From Hymenobacter mellowenesis (lineage in GTDB: Bacteria > Bacteroidota > Bacteroidia > Cytophagales > Hymenobacteraceae), in the NCBI RefSeq assembly GCF_030581005.1, contig NZ_JAUQSX010000001.1:434001-498000 (forward strand): DNA of 64,000 bases. Reading direction: 5' to 3'. A program made the position numbers and the translations under genes. Numbering within the stretch: position 1 is the first letter of the stretch; each line of letters begins with the position of its first letter. The notes under the pieces were generated by a model that saw only the letters and a list, made by a program, of their open reading frames with translations, had not been told where the DNA came from and searched no databases. Shown piece after piece: positions 51,378 to 60,212 of this stretch.

Positions 51378-52433
51378 TTAGTTATTGGAGCGCGTGCTGA
51401 TGGTGGCGTTCAGGCTGTTGCCCGACACCGACTGGTTGTACTGGTAAATGGTGGGCACGTTCGGAATGCCCGAGAGGCGGTAGGGCAGCGCCCCGCCAAA
51501 CGCGCCCACGTCCACTCCGCTCTCGCCCGTGCCAATGGCCGGGCTGGTCGTGCGCAGCTGAAACGCGCCGTCCGTCGAGGCCGTGCCGCCCACAAACAGG
51601 TTGCCCGGCGTCACGTTCTGCTGGTTGCCGTTGGCCGTGCCAAACTCCGCATTGCCGGCGATGTTGTAGCTGTAGGCGTTGTTGCGCGGCGTGAAGTTGT
51701 TGCCCGCGCCGGTGTAGGTCATGATGTTGTTCTTGATAACGGCGTTGTCCACATCAATGCCGTATTGGCTGGTGCCGGCCAGGGTTCCGATGACGTTATT
51801 AGAAATGAGAATATTGCTCATGCGGGTGTATTGGCCCGATGAGGTGATACCCCCGGTAAGAATGTTGTTGGTAATGTTGACATTACTAACCGCCGTGCCC
51901 GCTGTAGAGCCGGGATATAGCGAGACGCTATACCCATTCTCCACAATATTCTGGCGGAAAATAATGCCGCTCACCCCCACCGAGCCTATCGAAGGATTGT
52001 AGCCAATGTAGCAGTAGCCACTGGCGAAGCGGTTGCGCTCCACCGTAACGTTGCTGGCCGCAATATTCATGCTGGTATTGAGGGTGCAACCCGTGATGCG
52101 CGAGCCCGCGCTGCCAGCAGCAAACGTTATCGCGTCGGCTATCGACTCCCGCGTATCGAGCTGCAAGCCCGTATTTTGGGTCAGGTAGTAGCCGTTGCCG
52201 ATAATGGTGAGCGGGCGGATACAGGTCAGGGCGCCGTAGGAAATTCCGCTGGGCTCCAGGTAAATGATGTCGCCCGAACTGGCCGCGTCGTGGGCCGCCT
52301 GCAGGGAGGAGTACACGTTGACGCCGCTCACGGCGACGCCGGTGTTGTTGACGCGGCGGATGGTTTGGGCCTGGGCCAGTTGGGAGGCGGCCACGGCCAG
52401 TACGAAGAAGAATGTGGCGAATAGGTTTTTCAT
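51378..52433 (-). CDS. Secreted right-handed beta-helix protein
   Basis: A 351-residue protein, signal peptide MKNLFATFFFVLAVAASQLA, cleaved near QAQ. The mature part starts VYSSLQAAHDAASSGDIIYL, the usual opening of parallel beta-helix proteins, and then repeats short strands ending in N: ITGCTLNTSMNIAASNVTVE, GIIFRQNIVENGYSVSL, NVNITNNILTGGI, NILISNNVIGTL and AVIKNNIMTYTG. It ends without a T9SS domain. Carbohydrate binding or cleavage is possible but no catalytic site is evident. Its TAA is joined directly to the ATG of the giant gene. Confidence 0.88.
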   Translation of the reverse strand: MKNLFATFFFVLAVAASQLAQAQTIRRVNNTGVAVSGVNVYSSLQAAHDAASSGDIIYLEPSGISYGALTCIRPLTIIGNGYYLTQNTGLQLDTRESIADAITFAAGSAGSRITGCTLNTSMNIAASNVTVERNRFASGYCYIGYNPSIGSVGVSGIIFRQNIVENGYSVSLYPGSTAGTAVSNVNITNNILTGGITSSGQYTRMSNILISNNVIGTLAGTSQYGIDVDNAVIKNNIMTYTGAGNNFTPRNNAYSYNIAGNAEFGTANGNQQNVTPGNLFVGGTASTDGAFQLRTTSPAIGTGESGVDVGAFGGALPYRLSGIPNVPTIYQYNQSVSGNSLNATISTRSNN

Positions 52434-52564
52434 GTTATCTGGAAAAAAGTGAAAAAGGAAACAGACGGTTGAAAATGGTTTCTGAAGGAAAGGGCATGGA
52501 AGTCCCAACTCGCCTTTCAGCCAGGATTCAATTTGTTCTAACTATTATTCAAAATTTTGCGATG

Positions 52565-52595
52565 CAAAGATTGAAAATCCATTCAATATTTACAA
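52565..52595 (-). promoter_or_regulatory. Possible promoter of the beta-helix operon
   Basis: On the minus strand TTG, 20 bases, AATCTTTG: one mismatch in the -7 element and one base over the usual spacing, in AT-rich DNA. The start would be near 52558, giving a 125-base leader. Confidence 0.4.
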
Positions 52596-52992
52596 TACTC
52601 ACTATTAAATATTGCTTATCATTTCCTCACTATTCCAGCCGGCTGGAGTAGCTCGCTGCGCTCCCGCTGAATCAGGCATCCTCTTCAGCCATACACTTCA
52701 GTCACGTACTTAAAAACCAAGCTTATATAGAGAGGCACGAGGCAGTCTTTAAAAACAAAATCATCCCCGACAAAACGGTCATTTGTCCTTGCCATCACTT
52801 CCTAAGCGAAGGCCTGCTGCTGGCCACCTGCTATATTTCCTTTGGTTTCCCTGGAAATTGCAGCTGCGCAAAGCCCCGTTCGCTGGCCCACGTTGCGGCC
52901 GGTTATTGTCTTCTCCGACCGCGACCGATGGGCGCAAGGTTGATAATCTGGAATTCTACCACTCGACCTCTGGTCGCTTATTCCATTTGCTT
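52596..52992. other. Gene-free stretch
   Basis: About 400 bases between the beta-helix promoter and the PAS-LuxR pseudogene. The first half is AT-rich. I see no intact gene or repeat here. Confidence 0.5.
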
Positions 52993-53615
52993 ATGCCCGC
53001 CACCATCACCGCCGCGCTTCAACAAGTGCAAAGCGCCTAGCAGCAGATTCATGCCGGCAGCACCCCGGTGGCCCTGCCCACCGCCGCCGAAGCGGGCCGC
53101 CGCATGGCCCAGTACCTGCTCCAAAACCAATTCATGCTCGTTCTCGACCTGCAGGTGCTGGAGCACGTCTTTGTAAGCCCGGGGGTGCAGGCGCTGCTGG
53201 GCTGCCCGCCCGCCGATTTCATCCTGGCCTGGCTCTACAGCCGCGTGCACCCCGACGACGCCCCTTTGCTGGGGCAGGCCACGTCTTCACCGCCGACTAC
53301 CGCCTGCGCCACCAGACCGGCCAACACCTGCGCGTGCTGCGCCACAACTTTTCGCTCGACTTCGGCCCCGATGGTACGCCCACCGTAGCCGGCAGCACCT
53401 TCACCAACATCAGCCACCACAAGCGCCCCGACGACGTGTCCTTCCACGGCACCCACCCCGAGCTGCAGCAGTGACTCGATGAGTTGGTACCCCCCACCGC
53501 CCAGCCGCCCCTGAGCGCCCGCTAGCGGCAGGTGCTCGACCAGGTATTACAAGGCCAGAGCTCGCAGCAGATTGCCGGGCACAAAAACGACCAGCGGCCC
53601 GGCCACGTTGCCTAG
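52993..53615 (+). pseudogene. PAS-LuxR transcription regulator, decayed
   Basis: From MPATITAALQQVQSA an amber codon (53038) interrupts the frame, which continues AAEAGRRMAQYLLQNQFMLV, LDLQVLEHVFVSPGVQALLG and YSRVHPDDAPLLGQAT, a PAS domain. A frameshift, probably with a deletion near 53283, leads to VFTADYRLRHQTGQHLRVLR and FTNISHHKRPDDVSFHGTHP, a TGA at 53472, and LSAR-amber-RQVLDQVLQGQSSQQIAG, the start of a LuxR-type helix-turn-helix (LSxRExxVLxxVxxGxSxxxIA). The rest of that domain is missing. At least three stops and one frameshift show that it is not functional. Confidence 0.85.
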
Positions 53616-53827
53616 GTGTGCAGGGACAGTCCGTAGGTGGGCAGCGGCAGTAAAGCAGTTTTCATGGTGGGGAGTTGCGCCAGAAACAGGGTGATGGGGA
53701 AGGGGCTATTCGAGCCGATACTATGGCTAATAATTTAAGCCCGCTGCCTATCGCGTTTGCCAGTACTCACTCCAACGCCGGTCCTGAGCCGGCCGAGTGG
53801 GTGGCGGCAAGCACCGCGGAGCCGCAG

Positions 53828-53835
53828 TACCTTTG
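53828..53835 (+). promoter_or_regulatory. Possible -7 element of ruvX
   Basis: TACCTTTG is a full match to TAnnTTTG and identical to the rpmG element. No TTG is found 18-20 bases upstream. Transcription would start near 53842, 42 bases before the ruvX ATG. Confidence 0.45.
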
Positions 53836-53883
53836 CGCTCCGTTGGGCATCGGCCGCCCGACTTTCTTTTCCCCTGCCCGCCC

Positions 53884-54309
53884 ATGCCCCGCATCCTCGC
53901 CATCGACTACGGAAACAAGCGCGTGGGCCTCGCCGTGACCGACCCGCTGTGCATGATTGCCTCGCCGCTGGAAACCATTCACAGCAAGGATTTGGTGGCC
54001 TACGTGCAAGCCTACCACCAGCGCGAACCGCTGCGGGCCATTGTGGTGGGCATGCCGCGCACCCTGCTCAACGAGCCCACCGACGTGACCAGCGCCGTGG
54101 TAGGCCTGCTGCGCACCCTGCGCCGCGCCCTGCCCGAACTGCCCATTCACGAGCTCGACGAGCGGTTTACCTCGCGCATGGCCCACGCCACCATGCTGGC
54201 CGGCGGCCTCGGCCAAAAGGCCCGCCGCGACAAAGCCACCGTGGACCGCATCAGCGCCACTATTATTCTCCAGTCTTTTCTTGAATCGCCGCTGATGCGG
54301 GAAGTGTAA
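53884..54309 (+). CDS. ruvX: Holliday junction resolvase-like RuvX (YqgF)
   Basis: A 141-residue RNase H-fold nuclease. MPRILAIDYGNKRVGLAVTD holds the first catalytic Asp. IVVGMPRTLLNEPTDVTSAV and LPIHELDERFTSRMAHATML follow with the second acidic site, and KARRDKATVDRISATIILQS with the last Asp. Length is normal. The family processes the 5' end of pre-16S rRNA and has been linked to recombination. The start was set at MPRILAIDYG because upstream residues lack support. A family A palindrome and def follow. Confidence 0.94.
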   Translation: MPRILAIDYGNKRVGLAVTDPLCMIASPLETIHSKDLVAYVQAYHQREPLRAIVVGMPRTLLNEPTDVTSAVVGLLRTLRRALPELPIHELDERFTSRMAHATMLAGGLGQKARRDKATVDRISATIILQSFLESPLMREV

Positions 54310-54332
54310 CCTGTTTAGTTATTAAAAAAAGC

Positions 54333-54426
54333 GTCATGCAGAGCGCAGCGAAGCATCTTGCCCGCTTCGTTGCAGCAACATTGATTAGTGACTGCGGGCA
54401 AGATGCTTCGCTGCGCTCTGCATGAC
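54333..54426. repeat. Family A palindrome, copy 13
   Basis: Perfect arms GTCATGCAGAGCGCAGCGAA, then GCATCTTGCCCGC, matched on the right, with a loop of about 28 bases that has no further stem. Confidence 0.92.
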
Positions 54427-54447
54427 AGCCATATAGTCCCTTTTACC

Positions 54448-55056
54448 ATGATTTACTCCATTGTCGCCATCGGCGACCCCGTGCTGAAAACCAAAGCCAA
54501 GAACCTGCCCGCCGACCTGCCCGCCGCCGAGTTGCAGAAGCTGATTGCCGACATGTACGAAACCATGTATTCGGCCAACGGCGTGGGGTTGGCGGCGCCC
54601 CAGATTGGCAAGGCCGTTCGGTTGTTCGTGATTGATACGACCCCTATGGTGGAGCTCGACGAAGAAGACCTGGCCGAGCTGGAAGAAGGCGAAGTGCCCG
54701 AGGCCGGCATCAAGCGTGCCTTCATCAACCCGCAGATGGTGAGCGAAACCGGCGAGCAGTGGGGCTTCGAGGAAGGCTGCCTGAGCATTCCCGGGGTGCG
54801 CGAGCTGGTGACGCGCCACGCCGACATTGTGCTACGCTATGAGGACGAAAACCGACAGGTGCACGAGGAGGCTTTTTCGGATATGGCTGCCCGGGTCATT
54901 CAGCACGAATACGACCACCTGGAGGGCATCCTTTTCACCGACAAGCTTTCGGGTTTCAAGAAGCAGCTGCTGAAGGGCAAGCTGGCCCGCATCAGCAAGG
55001 GCGACGTGAAGCACGACTACCGCATGAAGTTTGCCGGCGACGGCAAGCGGCGGTAA
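54448..55056 (+). CDS. def: Peptide deformylase
   Basis: A 202-residue metalloenzyme. Start MIYSIVAIGDPVLKTKAKNL, then the three deformylase motifs: SANGVGLAAPQIGKAVRLFV, GFEEGCLSIPGVRELVTRHA (metal Cys) and RVIQHEYDHLEGILFTDKLS (HExxH). An acidic insert (ELDEEDLAELEEGEVPEAG) between motifs 1 and 2 is typical of Bacteroidota. It removes the formyl group from new proteins in the cytoplasm. Next to ruvX, an arrangement often seen in this phylum. Its upstream frame comes from the palindrome and is rejected. Confidence 0.97.
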   Translation: MIYSIVAIGDPVLKTKAKNLPADLPAAELQKLIADMYETMYSANGVGLAAPQIGKAVRLFVIDTTPMVELDEEDLAELEEGEVPEAGIKRAFINPQMVSETGEQWGFEEGCLSIPGVRELVTRHADIVLRYEDENRQVHEEAFSDMAARVIQHEYDHLEGILFTDKLSGFKKQLLKGKLARISKGDVKHDYRMKFAGDGKRR

Positions 55057-55082
55057 TTGTGCTAGCAGAGCGAAAGAATAGA

Positions 55083-55173
55083 ACGTCATGCTGAGCGCAG
55101 CCGAAGCATCTCGCGTGCAGAAGTAATTAATTACTTGCGCGGTAGAGCTGCTTCAGCTACGCTCAGCATGACC
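55083..55173. repeat. Family A palindrome, copy 14 (mismatched arms)
   Basis: Outer ACGTCATGCTGAGCG pairs with CGCTCAGCATGAC. The inner left module is TCTCGCGTGC but the right is GCGCGGTAGAG, so the stem is broken in the middle. It lies between def and the zinc phospholipase-like gene. Confidence 0.85.
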
Positions 55174-55215
55174 GTTTTTAATGAATTACACAGCCAAGTC
55201 CGTATCTTGTTAGCC

Positions 55216-56193
55216 GTGAAAAAATACGGTTACCTACTGCTCATTTGTGCGCCTCTGCTTTTCATTGCCCACCGGGCGCAGGCGTGGGGGTTTTTCGGCC
55301 ACCGGCTGCTCAACCGGTTGGCGGTGTACACCTTGCCGCCGGGTATGATTGGCTTTTACAAGGCCAATATCGACTACCTGACGGTGAACGCCACCCGGCC
55401 CGACTCGCGCCGCACGGTGGTGCCCGACGAGGCCCCCAAGCACTTCCTCGACGTGGACCGCTACGGCGACAGCGCCGAGTACAAGCTGCCGCGCAAGTAC
55501 GCCGACGCCGTGGCCCGCTACGGCGAGGACTCGCTGCAACGCCACGGCATTGTGCCCTGGAACGTGGTGGCCATGAAAAACAAGCTTACGGCCGCCTTCA
55601 AGGCCAAGGATACCGACCGCATTCTCAGCCTTTCGGCCGACCTGGGGCACTACGTGGCCGATGCCTGCGTGCCGCTGCACACCACCAAGAACTACAACGG
55701 CCAGCTCACGGGCCAGCGCGGCATTCACGGGCTGTGGGAGTCGCGGCTGCCCGAGCTGCTGAGCGCCGACTACGACCTGTTCACGGGCAAGGCCGAATAC
55801 ATCGATAACCCCACCAACGCCATTTGGGCGGCCGTTATCCGCTCGCACGCGGCCGTCGATTCAGTGCTGCTGTTCGAGCGGCAGCTCACGGGCCAGATGT
55901 CGGGCGACCAGAAATACGGCTACGAGCAGCGCGGTAATAATACCGTACGGGCCTACTCGCGCGAGTTCAGCCGGGCCTACCACGCCAAGCTCAACGGCCA
56001 GGTGGAGCGGCAGATGCGCTACGCGGCCTCGCTCATCGGCGATTTCTGGTTTACCTGCTGGGTCGATGGTGGCTCACCCGACCTCAGCCAACTGCCCCGC
56101 ACGCCATCGGAGAAAGAACAGCTGCGCTTGGAGCGTGAAACCAAAGAGCTGGCCGTGAAGCCCGCCGTGTCGGCGCCGGGGCACGATGAGTAG
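55216..56193 (+). CDS. Zinc-dependent phospholipase C / S1-P1 nuclease-like protein
   Basis: A 325-residue protein with a GTG start and signal peptide KKYGYLLLICAPLLFIAHRA, cleaved before AWGFFGH so that a tryptophan and histidine come near the mature N-terminus, as in zinc phospholipase C and S1/P1 nucleases. Zinc ligands: GFFGHRLLN, KHFLDVDRYGD, DLGHYVADACVPLHTTKNY and GIHGLWESRLPEL (H-x-x-x-E). An all-helical fold is expected. It should cleave phosphodiester bonds in the periplasm or outside; lipid or nucleic acid cannot be decided from sequence. Confidence 0.85.
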   Translation: MKKYGYLLLICAPLLFIAHRAQAWGFFGHRLLNRLAVYTLPPGMIGFYKANIDYLTVNATRPDSRRTVVPDEAPKHFLDVDRYGDSAEYKLPRKYADAVARYGEDSLQRHGIVPWNVVAMKNKLTAAFKAKDTDRILSLSADLGHYVADACVPLHTTKNYNGQLTGQRGIHGLWESRLPELLSADYDLFTGKAEYIDNPTNAIWAAVIRSHAAVDSVLLFERQLTGQMSGDQKYGYEQRGNNTVRAYSREFSRAYHAKLNGQVERQMRYAASLIGDFWFTCWVDGGSPDLSQLPRTPSEKEQLRLERETKELAVKPAVSAPGHDE

Positions 56194-56213
56194 CGGTGAG
56201 GAAGGAGGAATAA

Positions 56214-56324
56214 GAACGTCATGCTCATCTGGCGTCCGCTTTGTCGAAGCATCTCTACCGCTTTGTTGCAACGATTGAGTTACTTCAGCAGTAGAGATGA
56301 TTCGACAAGCTCAGCATGACGTTC
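56214..56324. repeat. Family A palindrome, copy 15 (chimeric)
   Basis: The left arm GAACGTCATGCTCATCTGGC is the extended type of copy 5, while the right arm TCGACAAGCTCAGCATGACG is the type of copy 3. Only the outer and innermost parts pair. This looks like an exchange of one arm between two elements. Confidence 0.85.
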
Positions 56325-56353
56325 TTATTCTCTTCGAAATTCCTTCCCTTTTC

Positions 56354-56728
56354 ATGAAAGGCGTTTACTCCCTCCTGCTCCTCACCATTTCCAACCTGTT
56401 CATGACGTTTGCCTGGTACGGGCACCTGCATTTGTTCAAAAAAATGGCCTGGTTTGCCAAATTGGGCATTTTTGGCGTCATCATGGTGAGCTGGGGACTG
56501 GCGTTGTTCGAGTACATTTTCCAGGTGCCGGCCAACCGGCTGGGCTTTGTGGAAAACGGCGGGCCGTTCAGCCTGTTTCAGCTCAAGGTCATTCAGGAGG
56601 TGATTACGCTCACGGTGTTCACGCTGTGCGCGGTGTTCATCTTCAAAACCGACAAGCTGGGCTGGAACCATGTGGCCGGCTTCGTGCTACTGGTGGCGGC
56701 GGTGTACGTCATTTTCAAGAAGTGGTAA
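56354..56728 (+). CDS. DMT/DUF486 family membrane protein
   Basis: A 124-residue protein with four membrane segments. It reads MKGVYSLLLLTISNLFMTFA, WYGHLHLFKKMAWFAKLGIF, GVIMVSWGLALFEYIFQVPA, NRLGFVENGGPFSLFQLKVI, QEVITLTVFTLCAVFIFKTD and a last helix AGFVLLVAAVYVIFKKW. This is the DUF486 signature (WYGHL, FQVPANRLG, LKxIQExIxL). Function is unknown; the small four-helix layout resembles SMR-type transporters. It converges on the split T9SS gene. Confidence 0.93.
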   Translation: MKGVYSLLLLTISNLFMTFAWYGHLHLFKKMAWFAKLGIFGVIMVSWGLALFEYIFQVPANRLGFVENGGPFSLFQLKVIQEVITLTVFTLCAVFIFKTDKLGWNHVAGFVLLVAAVYVIFKKW

Positions 56729-56740
56729 AAGCGCGCCCGG

Positions 56741-58261
56741 CTACTGCGTTTTTACCACCCGTAGCACTTCGGTGCGGCCTTCGCCCACAAAGCGCAGGTG
56801 CAGGCTGTACACGCCCACGGGCAGGCCGGCGGTAGGCAGTGCTACTTGCTGCTGGCCGGCCGGCAGGGGCGCCGCCGGCCGGGCCAGCACCGCGCGGCCC
56901 AGGCCGTCGTGCAGCGTGAGGGCCACCGTTTGGGAATGCACTAGGATGAAAGCAACCGACAATTCGGACCCAAACGGGTTGGGAAACGCCGCCGTGGTGG
57001 CGGCTGGGCGGCTGGCAATTGTAGCCAGGGGCCGGCAAGTCAGGCGCGGCGTTTGGCCCCAGGTTTCGGCGCCCTTCCGGTAGCCAATCAAATCGGTGCC
57101 CTGCGAGCAGCAACTGGTGTTTTGGGAAGAGCTATTGGTTTGCCCCAGCCCGGCGGCATAGGTTTCAAATAGCGTACCGTCGGCAATTGGCCTTTGCAGG
57201 CATACCGAGTCGTTGGGCGGAGTGCTGAAACTGCCACCACTCCAACTATAGCGGCCATCATAACGCCAGACAGTTCGCTGGTTCCACTACGCCGAGCGAC
57301 TGGCATCGCGCAGCACCCCGCCGGTGCGCAGCCGCGGCCCGTCGGGCACGTATTCACCGGTACCGTAGGCAAGGTGAGGCATCGTCTGGCTGGAGACGAC
57401 CAAGGTAGTAACCTGGCCATAAGTCTGCCGGGTGGGGGCGCAGTGCCAGATGCGATAAGTCAGCGTATCGCCCGTGCGGCTGACCGTCCGCGTGAGCACG
57501 CTATCCACGTAATTATAATTGTAGATGACGGGCGAAGGCGTGGGGGTGTTGAGATTGAACTCGTGGCTGTTGTACCAGAATGTATCGCCGGGCTGAAAAT
57601 TATAGATGGCCTGGGGCGTGAGCTGCGCGGTGCCTAGGCGGCGGCTGAGCACCGCGCTCAGCACCAACTGCCGCACCCGGCTGGCGGCCCGCAGCCGCGC
57701 ATCGCGCAGCGAAGGCCCTTCAATCAACCCGTTTTTCTTGCTAAGCCGCCACACTTTGCCGGCAGATGAGGTGATGGTTACCACCGAATCGACTTGCCCC
57801 AGCACCGTGGCCAGGCCGCGCGCCGTGACGCGGGCCGTTTCGCCGCCCGCCGACACGTCCAGCGTCCACGGCTGATTGAGCGGGGCGCGGGGGCGGAGTT
57901 CAAATATTTTCAGGTAGGAAGTGCTGGTAAGCCAATAGTCGCCAAACACCAGCAGATATTTGACCTGCGTGGTGCTGGCACTGCTGACCCACATGGCTCC
58001 GCCGAAAAGATTATCGGAGTAGCGGCAGGTGGTGCAGTTGGCGCGGCTCGACGCCCCCACGTTGGGCCCAACGCGGTAGTTAAAGGAATACGCCGAGTCG
58101 CCACTTGTAATGTCAACGTTTCGCTCCAGTCGAAACGAGTAGAGCGAATCGCTCCCTACTTGGCTGAATTCGTAGGAATGGCCCGGCCGGAACGGGCGGA
58201 AGTTTTGGCCCTGGGCCGTGAAGGCAAAAAGGATAATGAGTAGCCAGTAGTTGTTTTTCAT
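56741..58261 (-). pseudogene. T9SS-sorted protein interrupted by one amber codon
   Basis: From ATG 58261 a 324-residue frame with signal peptide MKNNYWLLIILFAFTAQGQN runs to a TAG at 57287-57289 (after DASRSA). The same frame then goes on for 181 residues (WNQRTVWRYDGRYSWSGGSF) to a C-terminal T9SS sorting domain (FPNPFGSELSVAFILVHSQT ... LPVGVYSLHLRFV) ending at 56741. No frameshift or other stop is present, so a full product would have about 506 residues. Without the last part the protein cannot be sorted by T9SS. The first part (VWRLSKKNGLIEGPSLRDAR) is not a known domain. Confidence 0.85.
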
Positions 58262-58514
58262 GAGCCTTGCAAGAATCGGGGCCGCCGTGGCGCGGCAGCC
58301 TGCCAGCAATATAGAAACTAAATAATCAGCTTGTTAAGCATTTCTCAGCATTGGTTTTCGGCGTAGCTGAGCGGCGGTTGAAACACCTGAAGAAAAATTA
58401 ATGTGGCCTTCAGCCCGGGTTCAGGGCGCGGTAGAAATTTTGTATCGTCGGAAGAGCAACCGGAGCTCGCCGACACCAACGATTCATCTTTTCAACCCCA
58501 ACTTTATAATTCCC

Positions 58515-59363
58515 ATGAACAAGCCCTTTTATTCGGTAGCCCTGCTGGCCGCCGCCCTGCTCGCCGGCCACATCCAAGCCGATGCCCAGACCACGACCAA
58601 AATCAAAACCAAAACTTCGAAATCGGCCAAAGCCACGGCCGGCAACCTAGCCACTCCACCGCCGCCGCCCGCCGAAGGTGACGGCCCGGAAGGCCCCGGC
58701 GGCCCCCGTGGCCCCCGCGGCGAACACGGCCCCAAAGGCGGCCCCCGCGGCGAGCGCGGCCCCGGCCCGGGCGGTGAGCGCGGCGGCCTGCAAACCATCA
58801 CCGACGTGCGCGGCACCCTGAGCAGCTACCTGGCTAACAACGACGACCAGGTGTACGACGCCTTCATCCTGAAGCCCGCCAGCGGCGCCGTGGATACCGT
58901 GCGTTTCCCGCGCCACCTGGGCCAGCAGCTGCAGGCCGCCGCCAAAGCCGGCAACGCCGTGACGGTGAGCGGCGTGCGCCACACCGGCCCCGACGGTCGC
59001 AGCCACTTCCGCTTCGTGAGCCTGACCAGCGGCAGCCAGACCGTCAACGACGCGCCGCCCGTGCGCCCCACCACCCCGCCCACGCCGGAAACCGCCACCG
59101 CCAAAGGCACCATCAAGGAGCTGCGGCGCGACCCCAAAGGCCGCGTCCGGGGCGTGGTGCTGAGCGACCAGACCGTGGTGCAGCTACCGCCCTCGGCCCT
59201 GGAGCAGCTCGGCGACAAGCTGACCGTGGGCGCTGCCGTGGAAGCCACCGGCAACCTGCGCACCGCTCAGGCCGGTGAGGCCCGCGTGGCCGGCACCAGC
59301 GCCCCGCGCGTAGTGCACGCCCAGACGCTGGCGCTGGGCGGCGTGAAGTACCTAGTGCGGTAG
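58515..59363 (+). CDS. Secreted protein with collagen-like repeat
   Basis: A 282-residue protein from MNKPFYSVALLAAALLAGHI, signal cleaved near ADAQ. A basic linker leads to a proline tract and a Gly-X-Y region near residues 55-90 (GPEGPGGPRGPRGEHGPKGG, PRGERGPGPGGERGG). Two similar beta domains follow: ITDVRGTLSSYLANNDDQVY with VDTVRFPRHLGQQLQAAAKA, and AKGTIKELRRDPKGRVRGVV with VVQLPPSALEQLGDKLTVGA. Each looks like a small OB-like fold (strand, loop, VxFPxxLxxQL, GxxVxVxG). Function is unknown. It lies just before a two-component system. Confidence 0.75.
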   Translation: MNKPFYSVALLAAALLAGHIQADAQTTTKIKTKTSKSAKATAGNLATPPPPPAEGDGPEGPGGPRGPRGEHGPKGGPRGERGPGPGGERGGLQTITDVRGTLSSYLANNDDQVYDAFILKPASGAVDTVRFPRHLGQQLQAAAKAGNAVTVSGVRHTGPDGRSHFRFVSLTSGSQTVNDAPPVRPTTPPTPETATAKGTIKELRRDPKGRVRGVVLSDQTVVQLPPSALEQLGDKLTVGAAVEATGNLRTAQAGEARVAGTSAPRVVHAQTLALGGVKYLVR

Positions 59364-59380
59364 TTTGGTTAAAGAGAGTA

Positions 59381-59414
59381 AACGGCGCGGAGCAAAACTT
59401 CGCGCCGTTTTTTC
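59381..59414 (+). terminator. Terminator after the collagen-like gene
   Basis: AACGGCGCG, 11 bases, CGCGCCGTTTTTT. It separates this gene from the two-component system and touches palindrome B3. Confidence 0.88.
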
Positions 59415-59492
59415 GTAGCGTGGACTCTGCGAGTCCGCGCCCGTATGGTTTCGTTCGTTCATCCAGGCGCGGACTCGCAGAGTCCACGCTAC
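59415..59492. repeat. Family B palindrome, copy B3
   Basis: Arms as in B1 and B2, GTAGCGTGGACTCTGCGAGT and complement, with a different centre of about 26 bases. It ends 12 bases before the response regulator ATG, so it lies in the leader of that gene. Confidence 0.92.
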
Positions 59493-59504
59493 GTATCTCC
59501 CTTC

Positions 59505-60197
59505 ATGCGCATTCTCATCGTCGAAGACGAAGCCCGACTGGCGGGCTTCATTCAGCAGGGCCTCACGCAGGCCGGGCACGTGGCCGACGTGGCCACCACC
59601 GGCCCCGAGGGCCTGGAGCAAGCCGCCACCACGCCCTACGACGCCGTGCTGCTCGACCTGATGCTGCCCGGTCAGAGCGGCCTCGACGTGCTGCGCAACC
59701 TGCGCGAGTTCGGGATTCAGACGCCCGTCATCATTCTCAGCGCCCTCACCGACACGCAGCACGTGGTGAAGGGCCTCGAAGCCGGGGCCGTGGACTACCT
59801 GCGCAAGCCCTTTGCTTTCGACGAGCTGTTGGCCCGGCTGCACATTATCGGTCGCAAAACCGCCGGGCCGGCTGGCGCCGACGCCCTGCGCCTGGCCGAC
59901 CTCGTGCTCGACCCGCTGGGCCGGGTGGTGACGCGGGCGGGCAAAACGTTGAATCTTACCAACCGGGAGTTTGCAGTGCTGGAGCTGCTGCTGCGCAACG
60001 CCGGCCGCGTGGTGAGCAAAACCCGCCTCGCCGAAAAGGTGTGGGACGTGGACTACGACATGGGCTCGAACGTGATTGAGGTGCACATCTCGCAGCTGCG
60101 CCGCAAGCTGGACCGGGATTTTGCGCCCGCGCCGGCGCTGTTGGAAACGGTGATTGGGCAGGGCTATCGGCTGCGCGAGCCGGGTGCAGCGGGGTGA
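59505..60197 (+). CDS. OmpR-type response regulator
   Basis: A 230-residue protein. Receiver domain: MRILIVEDEARLAGFIQQGL with the acidic pair, phosphorylated Asp in YDAVLLDLMLPGQSGLDVLR, Ser/Thr in VIILSALTD and Lys in YLRKPFAFDEL. The winged-helix domain has LNLTNREFAVLELLLRNAGR, VVSKTRLAEKVWDVDYDMGS, NVIEVHISQLRRKLDRDFAP and VIGQGYRL. It binds DNA when phosphorylated, most likely by the kinase 137 bases downstream. Longer upstream starts fall within palindrome B3. Confidence 0.95.
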   Translation: MRILIVEDEARLAGFIQQGLTQAGHVADVATTGPEGLEQAATTPYDAVLLDLMLPGQSGLDVLRNLREFGIQTPVIILSALTDTQHVVKGLEAGAVDYLRKPFAFDELLARLHIIGRKTAGPAGADALRLADLVLDPLGRVVTRAGKTLNLTNREFAVLELLLRNAGRVVSKTRLAEKVWDVDYDMGSNVIEVHISQLRRKLDRDFAPAPALLETVIGQGYRLREPGAAG

Positions 60198-60212
60198 TGT
60201 AGGGTTAAGAGA

